In this document: positions 18,739 through 28,196 of the stretch, in pieces
How positions within the stretch are numbered: position 1 is the first letter of the stretch
Layout of the letters: every line of letters begins with the position of its first letter
NCBI RefSeq assembly: GCF_000020125.1
Contig: NC_010676.1
Span: forward strand, 62,001-126,000
DNA from: Paraburkholderia phytofirmans PsJN
Lineage (GTDB): Bacteria > Pseudomonadota > Gammaproteobacteria > Burkholderiales > Burkholderiaceae
Reading direction: 5' to 3'
Length of the DNA stretch: 64,000 nucleotides
Notes under the pieces: generated by a model
Database searches by the model: none
Seen by the model: only the letters and a program-made list of their open reading frames with translations
What the model was told of the DNA's origin: nothing
Made by a program: the position numbers and the translations under genes

Positions 18739-18766
18739 TTGATTGAGAATGATTCGCGTTTACGTT
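18739..18766 (+). promoter_or_regulatory. Sigma70-like promoter with overlapping Fur-like box, siderophore sigma gene
   Basis: TTGATT at 18739-18744 and TACGTT at 18761-18766 are spaced 16 bases. The spacer holds TGAGAAT-G-ATTCGCG (18744-18758), matching 10 of 14 positions of the Fur half-site pair TGATAAT-n-ATTATCA. Iron-loaded Fur bound there would block RNA polymerase, as is known for orbS and pvdS. Found by eye, not scored. Confidence 0.6.
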
Positions 18767-18805
18767 AGATTGGCGCTCCATCCTTTGAGAAAGCGGAGCG
18801 AATCT

Positions 18806-19477
18806 ATGGCTGAGGTGCTCGTCCGGCGAGAGCCTTCAACAGCGATGCCGATATCGGTTCTCAACGCCGCAGGCGCCTGTCCACCGGTTTCGCGGCGCAC
18901 GCGCAACCACGCGCGTGCGGTCGATTGGGAGAAGGGCACGCTGCTCGACGTGCTGATCGACAACCGGCCGATGCTCGTCAATCTGGCGCGTGGCTTCGTG
19001 GGCTGCGCGAGTCTCGCGGAAGACGTGGTGCACGACGTCTTCATCAAGCTGGTCGATTTCCCCGATCAGGACGCGGTGCGTCAGCCGGTCGCGTACGTAA
19101 CGCGCATGGTGCGCAACGCGTCGATCGACGCCTTCCGCCGCCAGAGCCTCGAAAACACCTATCACGCGGACGAAGACGACGGCCTGCATGTGCCATCGCC
19201 GGAGCCTTCGCCGGAAGCGGCGCTGCTCGTGCGCGACACGCTGCGGCACGTCTACAACGCGCTCGAGCAACTGCCGGCGCGCAGCCGCGCCGCCTTCGAA
19301 ATGGTGCGCCTGCGCGAAGAAACGCTGCAAAACACCGCGCGCGCCCTCGACGTCTCGCAGACGCTGGTGCATTTCATGGTGCGCGACGCCGAGAAGCATT
19401 GCGCCGATTGCCTCGACGCCTGCAATCGCGGCGTGGCCGGCCCCGCGTTCTGCAGCGGACGCGCGCGCCGGCGGTAA
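18806..19477 (+). CDS. orbS: Extracytoplasmic-function sigma factor for siderophore genes (OrbS/PvdS type)
   Basis: 223 aa from ATG 18806, preceded by GGAG at 18795; an upstream in-frame ATG at 18743 lies inside the promoter and is rejected. Region 2 is visible as LVNLARGFVGCASLAEDVVH with DVFIKLVDFP, and RMVRNASIDAFRRQ near residue 105. Region 4 is LPARSRAAFEMVRLREETLQ with ARALDVSQTLVHFMVRDAEKH near 185. It should direct RNA polymerase to the siderophore promoters listed here. No FecR-like anti-sigma gene follows, matching the iron-only control of OrbS and PvdS. Its TAA stop is embedded in the -35 region of the next promoter. Confidence 0.9.
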   Translation: MAEVLVRREPSTAMPISVLNAAGACPPVSRRTRNHARAVDWEKGTLLDVLIDNRPMLVNLARGFVGCASLAEDVVHDVFIKLVDFPDQDAVRQPVAYVTRMVRNASIDAFRRQSLENTYHADEDDGLHVPSPEPSPEAALLVRDTLRHVYNALEQLPARSRAAFEMVRLREETLQNTARALDVSQTLVHFMVRDAEKHCADCLDACNRGVAGPAFCSGRARRR

Positions 19478-19499
19478 AAAAGCGCGCGCATCAAACGTC
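19473..19499 (+). promoter_or_regulatory. OrbS-type promoter for orbH operon
   Basis: GGTAAAAA at 19473-19480 and CGTC at 19496-19499. Counting from TAAAAA the spacer is 15, identical to two other promoters in this locus (28103-28129 minus and 28197-28223 plus). It lies 107 bases before the MbtH gene. Confidence 0.75.
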
Positions 19500-19605
19500 A
19501 ACTGAATAGAAGCGGTGCGCGAGCGAATGCCGGCGCCGCGGTGCCGGGACATGCCAGTGGGCTGTCCGGGCGCTTCCTGACCTTTCATCGACTGAGCCTT
19601 TCATC

Positions 19606-19845
19606 ATGACGCAAGCACAGCAGACCTCCAGCGCGGCAGCCGGCGAGGCGGACGACCTCGTCTACACCGTCGTCATCAACGACGAAGAGCAGTACTCGAT
19701 CTGGCCGACCTTCCGCGACGTGCCGGCAGGCTGGCGCGAAGTGGGCGTGCGCGGCCAGAAGGCCGAATGCCTCGCGCACATCGAGACCGTGTGGACCGAC
19801 ATGCGTCCAGCCAGTTTGCGCAGACACATGGACGCGGCGGCCTGA
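19606..19845 (+). CDS. orbH: MbtH-like NRPS accessory protein
   Basis: 79 aa. The MbtH signature is complete: [10 protein letters not shown], then VPAGWREVG, then [14 protein letters not shown] with the conserved tryptophans. These proteins bind adenylation domains and are needed for their folding or activity; here the partners should be the two NRPSs encoded further on. First gene after the sigma-type promoter. The first 15 residues are a poorly conserved extension. Confidence 0.93.
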   Translation: MTQAQQTSSAAAGEADDLVYTVVINDEEQYSIWPTFRDVPAGWREVGVRGQKAECLAHIETVWTDMRPASLRRHMDAAA

Positions 19846-19932
19846 AGAACGCGGCGGCCTAAAGCACGTGCAGTGCAATCGAGCAGGTCGGCCATGCGCC
19901 GGCCGCGCCGCTTCAGCAAAAGGATTCAAAGT

Positions 19933-20967
19933 ATGACCACGCTTTCCAAGCCGCTGCCCACGCTCGCCGATTTATCGATCGAGCCGGGCTTGCCGACTGT
20001 CGTCTCGCCGCGCGCGGGCGCGGAGATTTCTTTGGAGGAAGCGGCGCCGCTTCTCCGTTCGATCGTCGACGACACGCTCGAACGCGCGGGCGGCGTACTG
20101 TTCACGGGTTTTCGCGTGGCCTCGATCGACGCGTTTCAAAGTTTCGCGGGCTCGTTCGGGCATCCGCTGATCGGTTATGAATTCGCTTCGACGCCGCGCA
20201 GCCAGGTGGAAGGCGCGGTCTATACGTCGACGGAATATCCGCAGCATCGCTCGATTCCTTTGCATAACGAGCAGTCGTACACGCGCGAATGGCCGCTGCG
20301 TATCTGGTTTCATTGCGCGCTCGCCGCGCGCACGGGTGGCGCGACGCCGATCGCCGATAGCCGCGCGATCTATCGCGCGCTAGACCCGGCGCTAGTCGAG
20401 CGCTTTACGAAGCGTGAACTGCTCTACGTGCGCAACTTCGGACAAGGACTCGATCTGCCGTGGGAGCAGGCGTTCGGATCGGACGACCCGCGCACCGTCG
20501 AGCGGATTTGCCGCGCGCGTGGCATCGAATGCGAGTGGCGCGACAGCGAAGACGGCGAACTGCTGTTGCGCACGCGCGAGCGCTGCCAGGCAGTAGCGCG
20601 CCATCCGCGCACCGGCGAGCGTGTCTGGTTCAATCAGGCGAATCTATTCCATCTTTCGTCGCTCGACGAAGACATGCAGGAGGCGCTGATCGATTCCGTC
20701 GGCGTCGAAAACGTACCGCGCAACGTCTATTACGGCGACGGCGAACCGCTCGAAGCCGAGGCGCTTGCAGAAATTCGCGGCGTGCTCGATCAGCAACGGA
20801 TCGTGTTCCCGTGGCTGACCGGCGACGTGCTGATGCTCGACAACATGCTGACGGCGCACGCGCGCGATCCGTTCGAAGGCCCGCGCAAAGTCGTGGTCGC
20901 GATGGCACGAAGCTACAGCGAAGCCGAAGGCGAAAGCGAAGGCAAGAAGCGGACGACGGCGGAATGA
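19933..20967 (+). CDS. orbG: Fe(II)/2-oxoglutarate dioxygenase, SyrP/TauD-like aspartate beta-hydroxylase
   Basis: 344 aa from ATG 19933, with AGGA 8 bases before; an earlier in-frame ATG at 19873 has no site. The metal triad is visible as LHNEQSYT (His111, Glu113) and the distal His309 in TAHARDPFEGPRKVV, whose Arg should hold 2-oxoglutarate. The H-x-E form rather than H-x-D is seen in SyrP-type enzymes. In ornibactin-like pathways this enzyme hydroxylates the beta carbon of the aspartate unit, which fits the Asp-specific second NRPS module here. Its stop overlaps the next start (ATGA). Confidence 0.87.
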   Translation: MTTLSKPLPTLADLSIEPGLPTVVSPRAGAEISLEEAAPLLRSIVDDTLERAGGVLFTGFRVASIDAFQSFAGSFGHPLIGYEFASTPRSQVEGAVYTSTEYPQHRSIPLHNEQSYTREWPLRIWFHCALAARTGGATPIADSRAIYRALDPALVERFTKRELLYVRNFGQGLDLPWEQAFGSDDPRTVERICRARGIECEWRDSEDGELLLRTRERCQAVARHPRTGERVWFNQANLFHLSSLDEDMQEALIDSVGVENVPRNVYYGDGEPLEAEALAEIRGVLDQQRIVFPWLTGDVLMLDNMLTAHARDPFEGPRKVVVAMARSYSEAEGESEGKKRTTAE

Positions 20968-21830
20968 CGAAATCGCATGGCGCGGCGCTTGCGGCGCATT
21001 CGCTGACGGTCGGCTACCGCGATCACGTCGTGCTCCACGGTCTGAATCTGAACATCGCGGCCGGGCGCGTCACGGCCTTGTGCGGACCGAACGGCTGCGG
21101 CAAAAGCACGCTGCTGCGCACGCTTGCCGGCTTGCAACCGGCGCTGTCCGGCAGCGTCGACGTCAACGGTGTGCCGCTCGCTTCGCACCGGCGCCGCGTG
21201 TTGGCGCGCACGCTCACCATGCTTGCGCAGTTCAACCAGATCCCGTCCGGCCTCACCGTGCGTGAGCTGGTCGCGTACGGCCGTTACGCGCACGGCGGCT
21301 GGCTGCGCGGACTCTCGCGCGCCGACCACGCGGCGATCGACGAAGCGCTCGTCACCAGCGGTCTCGCCGACGACGCCGCGCGCGACGTCGCCGCGCTCTC
21401 GGGCGGCGAACGCCAACGCGCATGGATCGCCATGGCGCTCGCGCAACAGGCGCCGATCGTGCTGCTGGACGAACCGACCACGTATCTCGACATCCATCAT
21501 CAACTGGATATTCTGCGCGAGTTGCGGCGCCTGAATCGCGAGCGCGGCCTGACGATCGTGTGGGTGCTGCACGACCTGAATCAGGCGGCGGCCTACAGCG
21601 ACGAAATCGTGTTGATGCGCGCGGGCCGCATCGTCGCGCAAGGCTCGCCCGATGCAATGCTCGACCCGCGTCATCTCAACGAAACCTTCAGCGTGCCGAT
21701 GCTCAAGATCGCGCATCCGCAAACGGGCGCGCCGATGTGCGTGCCGGCGTATGAAGGCGACTTCACGGACAGCAACGCCGACGCCGCTTCACTCCGCGAG
21801 GAAGCGATAAGCAAGGACGTCGCCGCATGA
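20964..21830 (+). CDS. orbC: Ferric-siderophore ABC importer, ATPase (FecE/FhuC type)
   Basis: 288 aa. ATG at 20964 overlaps the hydroxylase stop (ATGA); the open frame extending upstream is a shadow. Walker A GPNGCGKST starts near residue 41, Q-loop AQFNQIPSGLTV near 90, signature LSGGERQRAWIAMAL near 146, Walker B IVLLDEPTTYLDIHHQ near 165 and the switch His in VLHDLNQA near 198. It powers the fused permease encoded next. The C-terminal 30 residues are a variable tail. Confidence 0.92.
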   Translation: MTKSHGAALAAHSLTVGYRDHVVLHGLNLNIAAGRVTALCGPNGCGKSTLLRTLAGLQPALSGSVDVNGVPLASHRRRVLARTLTMLAQFNQIPSGLTVRELVAYGRYAHGGWLRGLSRADHAAIDEALVTSGLADDAARDVAALSGGERQRAWIAMALAQQAPIVLLDEPTTYLDIHHQLDILRELRRLNRERGLTIVWVLHDLNQAAAYSDEIVLMRAGRIVAQGSPDAMLDPRHLNETFSVPMLKIAHPQTGAPMCVPAYEGDFTDSNADAASLREEAISKDVAA

Positions 21831-23935
21831 CGACGCTTGCCGCACGCAAACGCCTGAGCCGCAGCACCCAGGCGATGGACAGCTATCGCGCGCCCGTCAA
21901 GAGCCGCGTCACGACAATCGGCGCCGCGCTCGTTGCGTTGATCGTCATCGTGGCGGTGATGCGGCTCGCGCCCGGCTTCCGCACATGGCTCGCCGCGCCC
22001 ACAGGCAGCGACGCCGCGCAGCTCGCCGGCATTCTGCTGTTCGACCTGAGCGTGCCGCGCATTCTGGCGGCACTGGTGGCGGGCGGCTGCCTCGCGGTGG
22101 CCGGCACCTTGTTTCAATCGCTGACGCGTAACCCTTTGGCTTCGCCCGATCTGCTCGGTATCACCGGCGGCGCGCAACTCGGCTTGCTCGCCGCGATGCT
22201 GGTGCCCTCGCTCGCGGGCGTGGCGTCCGTGCCGCTGCTGTTCGCGTGCGGTCTGGGCGCCGCCGCCTGCGTGGCCGCGGCGGCTGGCGGCTGGCGCGCG
22301 ACGCCGTTGCGGCTCGTGCTCGCCGGCAGCGTCTGCATGCTGCTGTTCTCTGCGCTGACCACGCTGATTCTCGCGTTCTTCGAGCAGAGTATCGTCGGCG
22401 TGTCGTTGTGGGCGAGTGGCAGTCTTTATCAACCCGGCGCGGCGGGTTTGAAGATCGCCGCGTCCTGGCTCGTGTTGCCGCTGATCGCGTTGCCCTTCGT
22501 GATTCGTCCGCTCGATCCGCTCGCCTTGGGCGACGACGCCGCGGCGGCAGCCGGCGTTCGCGTGGATGCCACGCGCCTCGCGGCGATGGTGGTTGCGGTG
22601 GGCTTCGCGAGCGTCGCGGTGAGTGTCGCGGGACCGCTTTCGTATGTCGGCCTGATCGCGCCGAACCTGCTGCGTCAGATGCGGGGTGCGAAAGCGTCGC
22701 GGTTGGCCGCGCTCGTGCCCTTGTCCGCGCTGGTCGGCGGCGCGCTGGTGCTCGTCACCGATAGTGCCGTGCAGGCGCTCGATCTCGACGCGACGCTTTC
22801 GACCGGCGTGGCGATTGCCTTCGTCGGCACGCCGTTGATGCTCGCGATGATCCGCAGCGGCGCCGCATGGTCGGGCGCGTTGCATGCCGGTCAGGAGCGC
22901 GCCGTCGCGCGAGCGGGCACGCGTTTCGTGCGCGCGATCGATGCGCGGCCGTGGCCGCTGACGGCCAGCGCGTTGGTGCTGCTCGGCGTCGTGCTCGTGT
23001 GTGCGGGCGCGTCGTTCGGTCCCACCACGATCGGTGCGCAGCGCTGGCTCGCCGCGTTCGATCACCGCGACGAACTCGCGCGGATGTTGCTCGACCTGCG
23101 CTTGCCGCGCCTCATCTGCGCGTTGCTCGCGGGCGCGCTGCTCGCCGCGAGCGGGGTGCTGATGCAAAGCATCGTGCGCAATCCGCTCGCCGGACCTGAA
23201 GTACTGGGCGTGACCCAGGGCGCGGGCCTCGCGACGCTCGCCGCGCTCGTGATGTGGCCGCTTGCGAACCACTCGACACTGGCCGCCGCTTCGCTCGCGG
23301 GTGGCGGCATCACGCTGGCTCTGACGCTCCTGCTGAATCGCCGGCATCGCTATGCGCCGCTCGCGGTCGCGCTGACGGGCATCGTCATCGGCACGCTGTG
23401 GACGACGCTGTCGCAATGGCTGATCACGCAGCAAAGCGTGCAGCCCGCGCGCTTCGTCGTGTGGCTGGTGGGCGGCACATATGGGCGCAGCTGGGGCGAA
23501 GTGACGACGTTGCTGCCGTGGTGCGTGCTGGCCTTGCCGGTTTTCGCGCTACTCGCGCGGCCGCTCGATCTGCTTGCATTGGGCGACGACCAGGCGGCCT
23601 CGCTGGGCTTGCCGATCGGCGTGTTGCGTCCGCTGGTGCTGACGGTGGCGACGCTCGCCGCGTGCGCCGCGGTGGCCGCGGTGGGACCGGTGGGCTTTAT
23701 CGGTTTGATGGCGCCGCATCTGGCGTCGATGCTCGGTGCGCGGGCTCATCGCACGCGCTTGTGGCTGGCGGCGGCGTGCGGCGCGCTGGTGCTGGTCGTG
23801 GCCGATATCGCGGCGCGCACGCTGCTGGCGCCGCGCGAAATTCCCGCCGGCGTCCTGACCGCGTTGATCGGCGCGCCTTATCTGCTCGCGCTGCTGATCG
23901 TGGAGGCTCGGCGCGAGAAGCGGGGCAAACGGTGA
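21827..23935 (+). CDS. orbD: Ferric-siderophore ABC importer, fused permease (FhuB type)
   Basis: 702 aa, about twice a single FecCD permease, so two permease halves are fused as in FhuB. The repeated FecCD motif appears in both halves: LFDLSVPRILAALVAGGCLA near residue 70 and LLDLRLPRLICALLAGALLA near 420, and SYVGLIAPNLLRQM near 270 and GFIGLMAPHLASMLG near 620, the latter being the ATPase-contacting loop. Around 20 membrane spans are expected. ATG overlaps the ATPase stop (ATGA). It should carry the ferric siderophore across the inner membrane with OrbC and OrbB. Confidence 0.92.
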   Translation: MTTLAARKRLSRSTQAMDSYRAPVKSRVTTIGAALVALIVIVAVMRLAPGFRTWLAAPTGSDAAQLAGILLFDLSVPRILAALVAGGCLAVAGTLFQSLTRNPLASPDLLGITGGAQLGLLAAMLVPSLAGVASVPLLFACGLGAAACVAAAAGGWRATPLRLVLAGSVCMLLFSALTTLILAFFEQSIVGVSLWASGSLYQPGAAGLKIAASWLVLPLIALPFVIRPLDPLALGDDAAAAAGVRVDATRLAAMVVAVGFASVAVSVAGPLSYVGLIAPNLLRQMRGAKASRLAALVPLSALVGGALVLVTDSAVQALDLDATLSTGVAIAFVGTPLMLAMIRSGAAWSGALHAGQERAVARAGTRFVRAIDARPWPLTASALVLLGVVLVCAGASFGPTTIGAQRWLAAFDHRDELARMLLDLRLPRLICALLAGALLAASGVLMQSIVRNPLAGPEVLGVTQGAGLATLAALVMWPLANHSTLAAASLAGGGITLALTLLLNRRHRYAPLAVALTGIVIGTLWTTLSQWLITQQSVQPARFVVWLVGGTYGRSWGEVTTLLPWCVLALPVFALLARPLDLLALGDDQAASLGLPIGVLRPLVLTVATLAACAAVAAVGPVGFIGLMAPHLASMLGARAHRTRLWLAAACGALVLVVADIAARTLLAPREIPAGVLTALIGAPYLLALLIVEARREKRGKR

Positions 23936-24750
23936 CGCGGCAACTCGACAACGATCAGCGCGCGCAGTGCTTCGCGCAATTCGCGCCGGAGTCGATCGCG
24001 CATTATCTCGAGCACGTGTGGCTCGGCACGCCGAACGCGATTGAGGAACCCGCATTCGCCGGTGACGCAACCACTTCGCTGAGCGTGATTTGCGTCAGCG
24101 AGTTGACCTGTTACCGCACCGAATTGCTCGATGCCATGGTCACGCTGTACGGCGGCGAGCGCGAAATGCATGCACGTGCGTTGTTGTCGCAATGGACCAA
24201 GTACTACTTCGGTTTCGCGGCGACGGCCGGATTCGTTGCGGCGGCGTTGCTGCGCCGGCCGCTCGCGATGTCGCCGGACACAACCCATGTCGTGCTGCGC
24301 GACGGTCTTCCCATCGCCGCGTACTTCGCGCCCGACGCATTGCAGCCGGTTGAGTGCGCTCCGGCACGCCGTTACGCGCCGCTCGTCGATCATCTGAATA
24401 CGGTGATCGAGACGCTGTGCGCAATGACAAAAATCGCGCCGCGCGTGTTGTGGAGCAACGCCGGCAATCTGCTGGACTACCTGTTTGAACAATGCGCGCC
24501 GCAGTTCGATCTGACCGACGATATCGCGTGGCTCTTCGGTCCGATCGCCGCCGATGGCGAGACCAATCCGCTGCGTCTGCCCGTGCGCCTGGCAAAACCG
24601 CGCGCCGCGAGTCTGCCGAATCCGTTCAGCGCACGGCGCGTGTGCTGCGTACGTTATGAAATTCCTGGAGAGACGCAATTGTGTGGACGCTGCCCCCTGC
24701 TATTGACGATGAGCGATGCGGAAATCGCATTGCAGGCCGCTTCGCATTGA
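23932..24750 (+). CDS. orbF: FhuF-like ferric-siderophore reductase ([2Fe-2S])
   Basis: 272 aa starting at GTG 23932, overlapping the permease stop as GTGA; the longer upstream frame is a shadow. The C-terminal cluster [10 protein letters not shown]...LCGRCPLL (about residues 235-258) is the FhuF [2Fe-2S] motif with four cysteines in a C-C-x(n)-C-x2-C layout. An FhuF domain precedes it ([20 protein letters not shown] near 88, [15 protein letters not shown] near 175). It should reduce imported Fe(III)-siderophore in the cytoplasm to release iron. Fourth gene in a chain of coupled import genes. Confidence 0.88.
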   Translation: MTRQLDNDQRAQCFAQFAPESIAHYLEHVWLGTPNAIEEPAFAGDATTSLSVICVSELTCYRTELLDAMVTLYGGEREMHARALLSQWTKYYFGFAATAGFVAAALLRRPLAMSPDTTHVVLRDGLPIAAYFAPDALQPVECAPARRYAPLVDHLNTVIETLCAMTKIAPRVLWSNAGNLLDYLFEQCAPQFDLTDDIAWLFGPIAADGETNPLRLPVRLAKPRAASLPNPFSARRVCCVRYEIPGETQLCGRCPLLLTMSDAEIALQAASH

Positions 24751-24755
24751 CACTG

Positions 24756-25856
24756 ATGACGTCGACCACACCTTCGGCGCGAGGGTCGCGCGGCGAGAAG
24801 AAACGCCCGCGTTTCACGCAGTTTTGCATGAATGCTGTGATGGCGGCCACGCTGTTTTCCAACGCGTATGCGTTTGCACAAGGCAACGGCACTGCGGCCA
24901 GTCCAACTCAATCAAACACCGCACAAGCGCAGCCGCAAACCTGCAAACCGCTCGCCGACAACCCAATCGTCTCGCAAGCCAGTCCGTCGTTGCCCGCGCA
25001 ACCGAAGCGCATCGTTGTCCTCGAATTCATGTTCGCCGAAGATCTGGCGGCAGTCGGCATCACGCCGGTCGGCATGGCCGATCCCGAGTACTACCCGGTG
25101 TGGATCGGTTACGACAATGCGCGTCTTGCGTCGGTGCCCGACATCGGCACGCGGCAGGAGCCGAGTCTGGAGGCGATTGCGGCGGCCAAACCCGATCTGA
25201 TCCTCGGCGTGGGATTGCGCCATGCGCCGATCTTCGCGGCGTTGGAACGCATCGCGCCGACCGTGCTGTTCAAATACGGTCCGAACTTTACCGAAGACGG
25301 CGCGCGCGTCACGCAACTCGATTGGGGCCGCAAGATTCTGCGCACTATCGGCTGTCTGACGGGACGTGAGGAGGCGGCGCGCGCAGTCGAAGCCAAGGTC
25401 GACGCAGGTTTCGCCCGCGACGCGCAGCGTCTCGCCGAAGCGGGCCGTCGCGGCGAACAGGTAGCGTGGTTGCAGGAGTTGGGCTTGCCGGACCGCTACT
25501 GGGCGTTCACCGGCAACAGCACGGCAGCGGGTGTCGCGCATGCGCTCGGGCTGAACCTGTGGCCCGCTGAAGCGACGCGCGAAGGCACCGCGTACGTGAG
25601 TTCGGAAGATCTATTGAAGAAGCCGAAGCTGACCGTGCTGTTCGTCAGTGCGACTGAAAAGGATGTCCCGCTCGCCACCAAACTCGACTCACCGATCTGG
25701 CGTTTCGTGCCGGCTCGCAGCGCGGGGCGCGTTGGGCTTGTCGAGCGGAATATCTGGGGTTTTGGTGGACCGATGTCAGCGCTACGACTTGCCAATACGA
25801 TGACCGATACGTTGTTGTCGTTGCCGGCGCCGGGCGTCAACAAGCAAGAACGCTAA
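24756..25856 (+). CDS. orbB: Ferric-siderophore periplasmic binding protein (FhuD/FecB type)
   Basis: 366 aa from ATG 24756, five bases past the reductase stop; an in-frame ATG at 24681 would overlap it by 70 bases. The N-terminus has a basic stretch (RGEKKRPRF), a hydrophobic core and a probable cut after AYAFA near residue 42, so it is exported. The mature part shows the class III binding-protein pattern: [19 protein letters not shown] near 85, [20 protein letters not shown] near 130 and a long linking helix. It delivers the ferric siderophore to the permease. Last gene of the orbH-orbB operon. Confidence 0.9.
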   Translation: MTSTTPSARGSRGEKKRPRFTQFCMNAVMAATLFSNAYAFAQGNGTAASPTQSNTAQAQPQTCKPLADNPIVSQASPSLPAQPKRIVVLEFMFAEDLAAVGITPVGMADPEYYPVWIGYDNARLASVPDIGTRQEPSLEAIAAAKPDLILGVGLRHAPIFAALERIAPTVLFKYGPNFTEDGARVTQLDWGRKILRTIGCLTGREEAARAVEAKVDAGFARDAQRLAEAGRRGEQVAWLQELGLPDRYWAFTGNSTAAGVAHALGLNLWPAEATREGTAYVSSEDLLKKPKLTVLFVSATEKDVPLATKLDSPIWRFVPARSAGRVGLVERNIWGFGGPMSALRLANTMTDTLLSLPAPGVNKQER

Positions 25857-25948
25857 CTCGACGAAGAGCCGGTTCGCGCAGAAGGCGGGCTCGGGAATCC
25901 GGCTAGCTTCCGACACGGTCGTTTATTGCCGCTTGGCCGACGCTTTTG

Positions 25949-26236
25949 TCAACGGCGCTCTTTACCTTGATTGGCCTCAATCTGCCGTTGCAACCGCGCT
26001 TCGCTTTCCTGAAGTTCCGGCGTGAACGCCTCTCCAAAGTCCGCGGGCTCGCAGAAGGGGCGAATTTCGATTTCCGAGTCGCTCGGCATTGGGTTCGGGC
26101 GGCGGCTCGATGGTCCAAAAAATTTGTCGAGCGAGACGCGCAGGCGAGCGACGCGTCCCTCTTCGTTACGCACGACGCCTGAAGGCCCCGCTGAGCGCCT
26201 GACCACCAACGCCCAGCGAGCCATCCGCCACTTCAT
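25949..26236 (-). pseudogene. YCII-related protein, C-terminal remnant
   Basis: The C-terminal half, NPMPSDSEIEIRPFCEPADF and on to ELQESEARLQRQIEANQ, matches the conserved tail of YCII/DGPF-type proteins (CPNPMPGEESEIEIR...). The preceding 45 residues do not show the YCII core (no DGPFAETKE), and the upstream DNA is occupied by the exporter gene, so the domain cannot be complete. The frame is open with ATG 26236 overlapping the exporter stop, so a short chimeric protein may still be made. Best read as a truncated gene left by rearrangement next to the siderophore locus. Confidence 0.5.
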
Positions 26237-28002
26237 CACCCCATCGTACCGTTGGCCACCGCCGGGCTTTGCACTGCCTGTGCCGAACCATGCGTCTCAC
26301 TCACGATACTGCCATTTTCCAGCTTCAACACACGATCCGCGAGATGGAAGTAACGGTCGTCGTGGCTGATCACCAGCACGGTCTTGCCGCGCGAGCGCAA
26401 CTCCGGCAGCAGTTGCTCGTAGAACACCGCTTTGAACTGCGGGTCCTGATCGGCGGCCCATTCGTCGAACAGATAGAACGGCCGGTCTTCCAGATACGCG
26501 ACCACCAGCGCGAGGCGTTTGCGCTGACCGGTGGAAAGCGCCCGCGTAGAGAACGCGCCGTTCACGACCTGCACCTTGTGATCGAGCGCAAGCTTTGCAA
26601 CCAGCGCGTTGGCGCGGGCATCCGCCTGTGCGCGCGAGGCATCGTTCGGATCGACGATGCCAAGCAGCGCGTCGAACAGATGGAAGTCGTTGAACACAGC
26701 CGTGAAGCGCTGCCGATACGCGGCGCGTTCAGCAAAGCCGACCCGCTTGCCGTCCAATTCGATCGTGCCGTCTTCGGGTTCGTAGAGACCGGTCAGCACT
26801 TTCGCGAGCGTCGTCTTGCCGCTGCCGTTGCCGCCGACGATGAACACCAGCTCACCCGGCCTGAAAGTCAGATTGACCGGCCCGACTCGGAACATCCGCT
26901 CGTCGCGCTCATGAAAGTACGAGTGCGTGACGTTGCTGAGCGTGAGCGTGCGATACGGCGCATGCGAAGCATTTTCGTCGGGCGGCGGCGAGGTGCGCAG
27001 CGCGCCGAATTCGCCCATCACCTTCTCGATGCGATCGAGCGAGACGCGCGCCGCATTCAATGTCGGCACGTTGTTGAGCAGGCCGTCCAGCGGCAGCAGC
27101 ATGAACAGGAACACCACCACATAGCCCGATGCCGACGGCGCATCCGCGTGCACGCCGAGTGCCGGCCAGAATGCCGCGACGCCCAGGAACACATAGAACA
27201 GGAACACGATCCAGCCGACCCCGACTGCATACGCGCTGAATGCGCGGCGCCGATGATCGCGCACTTCGTCGATGGCCGAGCCGAGCTGGCCGTCCACGAA
27301 TTGACGCGAACGCGCCTGATGCAGCTTCAGTTCCTTCGCGCCCGTGAAGAGCGCGCCGAGATAGCCGAACAGTTTGTCCTGCGAACGGCCTGCTGCTTCG
27401 AGCGAAGCGATCGCGCGCTTGTCGCCGGCGTGATAACCGAACGAGCCGACCAGGATCGCGGCGACCGCAAGCAGGCAAACAGGCCACGACAGCCACGCCA
27501 GATAACCGAGGCAGCCGAACACAATCGAGCCGTGCATCACCAGATTGGGCAGCGCAAAGAACAGCATCGACACGTTGGTGGCGTCGTCGGTGAGCACGGA
27601 CTGCACGGGCGCCGCGCCGATCCGTTCGACATCGCGCAACTCGGCCTCGGCGACACGTCGCGCGACGTGCTCACGCAACTGCGCCATCGTGTCCTGCGAG
27701 AGGCGCGCGAACAGCACGCCAGTGATAACGCGTGTGACGAGCGCGACGATCGCGCACACCGCGAAACGCAAGGCGAGCGACAGATCGGCGACGCCTGTTT
27801 GCGACAGGGCGCGGCTCAAGGTCGCGACGAGCAGCACGCTGGCGATGCCGTTCAGCACGCACGCGGTCAGCGCGATCGCGAAGGAACCGCGAGAGCGCTT
27901 GAGCAGCGCGACGATCAGGCGCATGGCGGGCTTGCCCGCGGAGTTAGAGGGAGGTGAAGCAGACGAGGGTGGCGCGTCGTAGCGCTCGTTGGCAGCGGTC
28001 AT
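26236..28002 (-). CDS. orbE: Cyclic-peptide/siderophore ABC exporter (PvdE/SyrD type, fused TMD-NBD)
   Basis: 588 aa from ATG 28002; an in-frame ATG at 28059 would add 19 basic residues and cannot be excluded. Six membrane spans (residues 30-300) are fused to an ATPase: Walker A GGNGSGKTTLAKVL near 387, signature LSTGQRKRLAL near 485, Walker B PFYLFDEWAADQD near 510 and switch His in VISHDDRYF. The SyrD/PvdE family exports peptide siderophores or their precursors to the periplasm. It reads opposite to the NRPS genes from a shared control region and has its own sigma-type promoter. Confidence 0.9.
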   Translation of the reverse strand: MTAANERYDAPPSSASPPSNSAGKPAMRLIVALLKRSRGSFAIALTACVLNGIASVLLVATLSRALSQTGVADLSLALRFAVCAIVALVTRVITGVLFARLSQDTMAQLREHVARRVAEAELRDVERIGAAPVQSVLTDDATNVSMLFFALPNLVMHGSIVFGCLGYLAWLSWPVCLLAVAAILVGSFGYHAGDKRAIASLEAAGRSQDKLFGYLGALFTGAKELKLHQARSRQFVDGQLGSAIDEVRDHRRRAFSAYAVGVGWIVFLFYVFLGVAAFWPALGVHADAPSASGYVVVFLFMLLPLDGLLNNVPTLNAARVSLDRIEKVMGEFGALRTSPPPDENASHAPYRTLTLSNVTHSYFHERDERMFRVGPVNLTFRPGELVFIVGGNGSGKTTLAKVLTGLYEPEDGTIELDGKRVGFAERAAYRQRFTAVFNDFHLFDALLGIVDPNDASRAQADARANALVAKLALDHKVQVVNGAFSTRALSTGQRKRLALVVAYLEDRPFYLFDEWAADQDPQFKAVFYEQLLPELRSRGKTVLVISHDDRYFHLADRVLKLENGSIVSETHGSAQAVQSPAVANGTMG

Positions 28003-28102
28003 CGGCAATGTGTCGCAGTGGGTCGCAATGGATCGGCGAACGGCCGCGCATGCGCGCATGCGGCCATTCAGCGGGGCGCAAAGACACGCCCCTCGCCTGA
28101 TA

Positions 28103-28129
28103 GACGAATGGGCGAAGCAAACATTTACC
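28103..28129 (-). promoter_or_regulatory. OrbS-type promoter for exporter gene
   Basis: Reading the minus strand, GGTAAATG (28129-28122), 15 bases, then CGTC (28106-28103). Same spacing as the other two promoters in the locus. A second GGTAAA lies 11 bases upstream without a matching CGTC. Confidence 0.75.
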
Positions 28130-28196
28130 GCGATTTACCCGCGCGCGTTCATCTGCCACGTCAAAAAGATGCAGTCCAAATAAAAACAGCGCGCGC

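Larger units (their letters stand above)
18332..18805. other. Divergent intergenic region between ABM gene and siderophore sigma gene
   Basis: 474 bases without a gene. The left part carries the ABM promoter region including a tandem repeat of AACGTTC at 18361-18374. The right part (18690-18800) is AT-rich and carries the sigma-gene promoter and a Fur-like box, listed separately. Confidence 0.7.

Noticed and set aside
18743..18805. Earlier ATG for the sigma factor gene
   Set aside because: It lies inside the putative promoter and Fur-like box; ATG 18806 has a ribosome site and the expected N-terminus.
20460..20963. Upstream extension of the import ATPase gene
   Set aside because: It overlaps the dioxygenase gene; the ATGA junction at 20964 gives the normal family N-terminus.
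21671..23434. 587-codon minus-strand open frame rich in Arg, Gln and Glu
   Set aside because: It is antisense to the fused permease; composition is typical of shadow frames in high-GC DNA.
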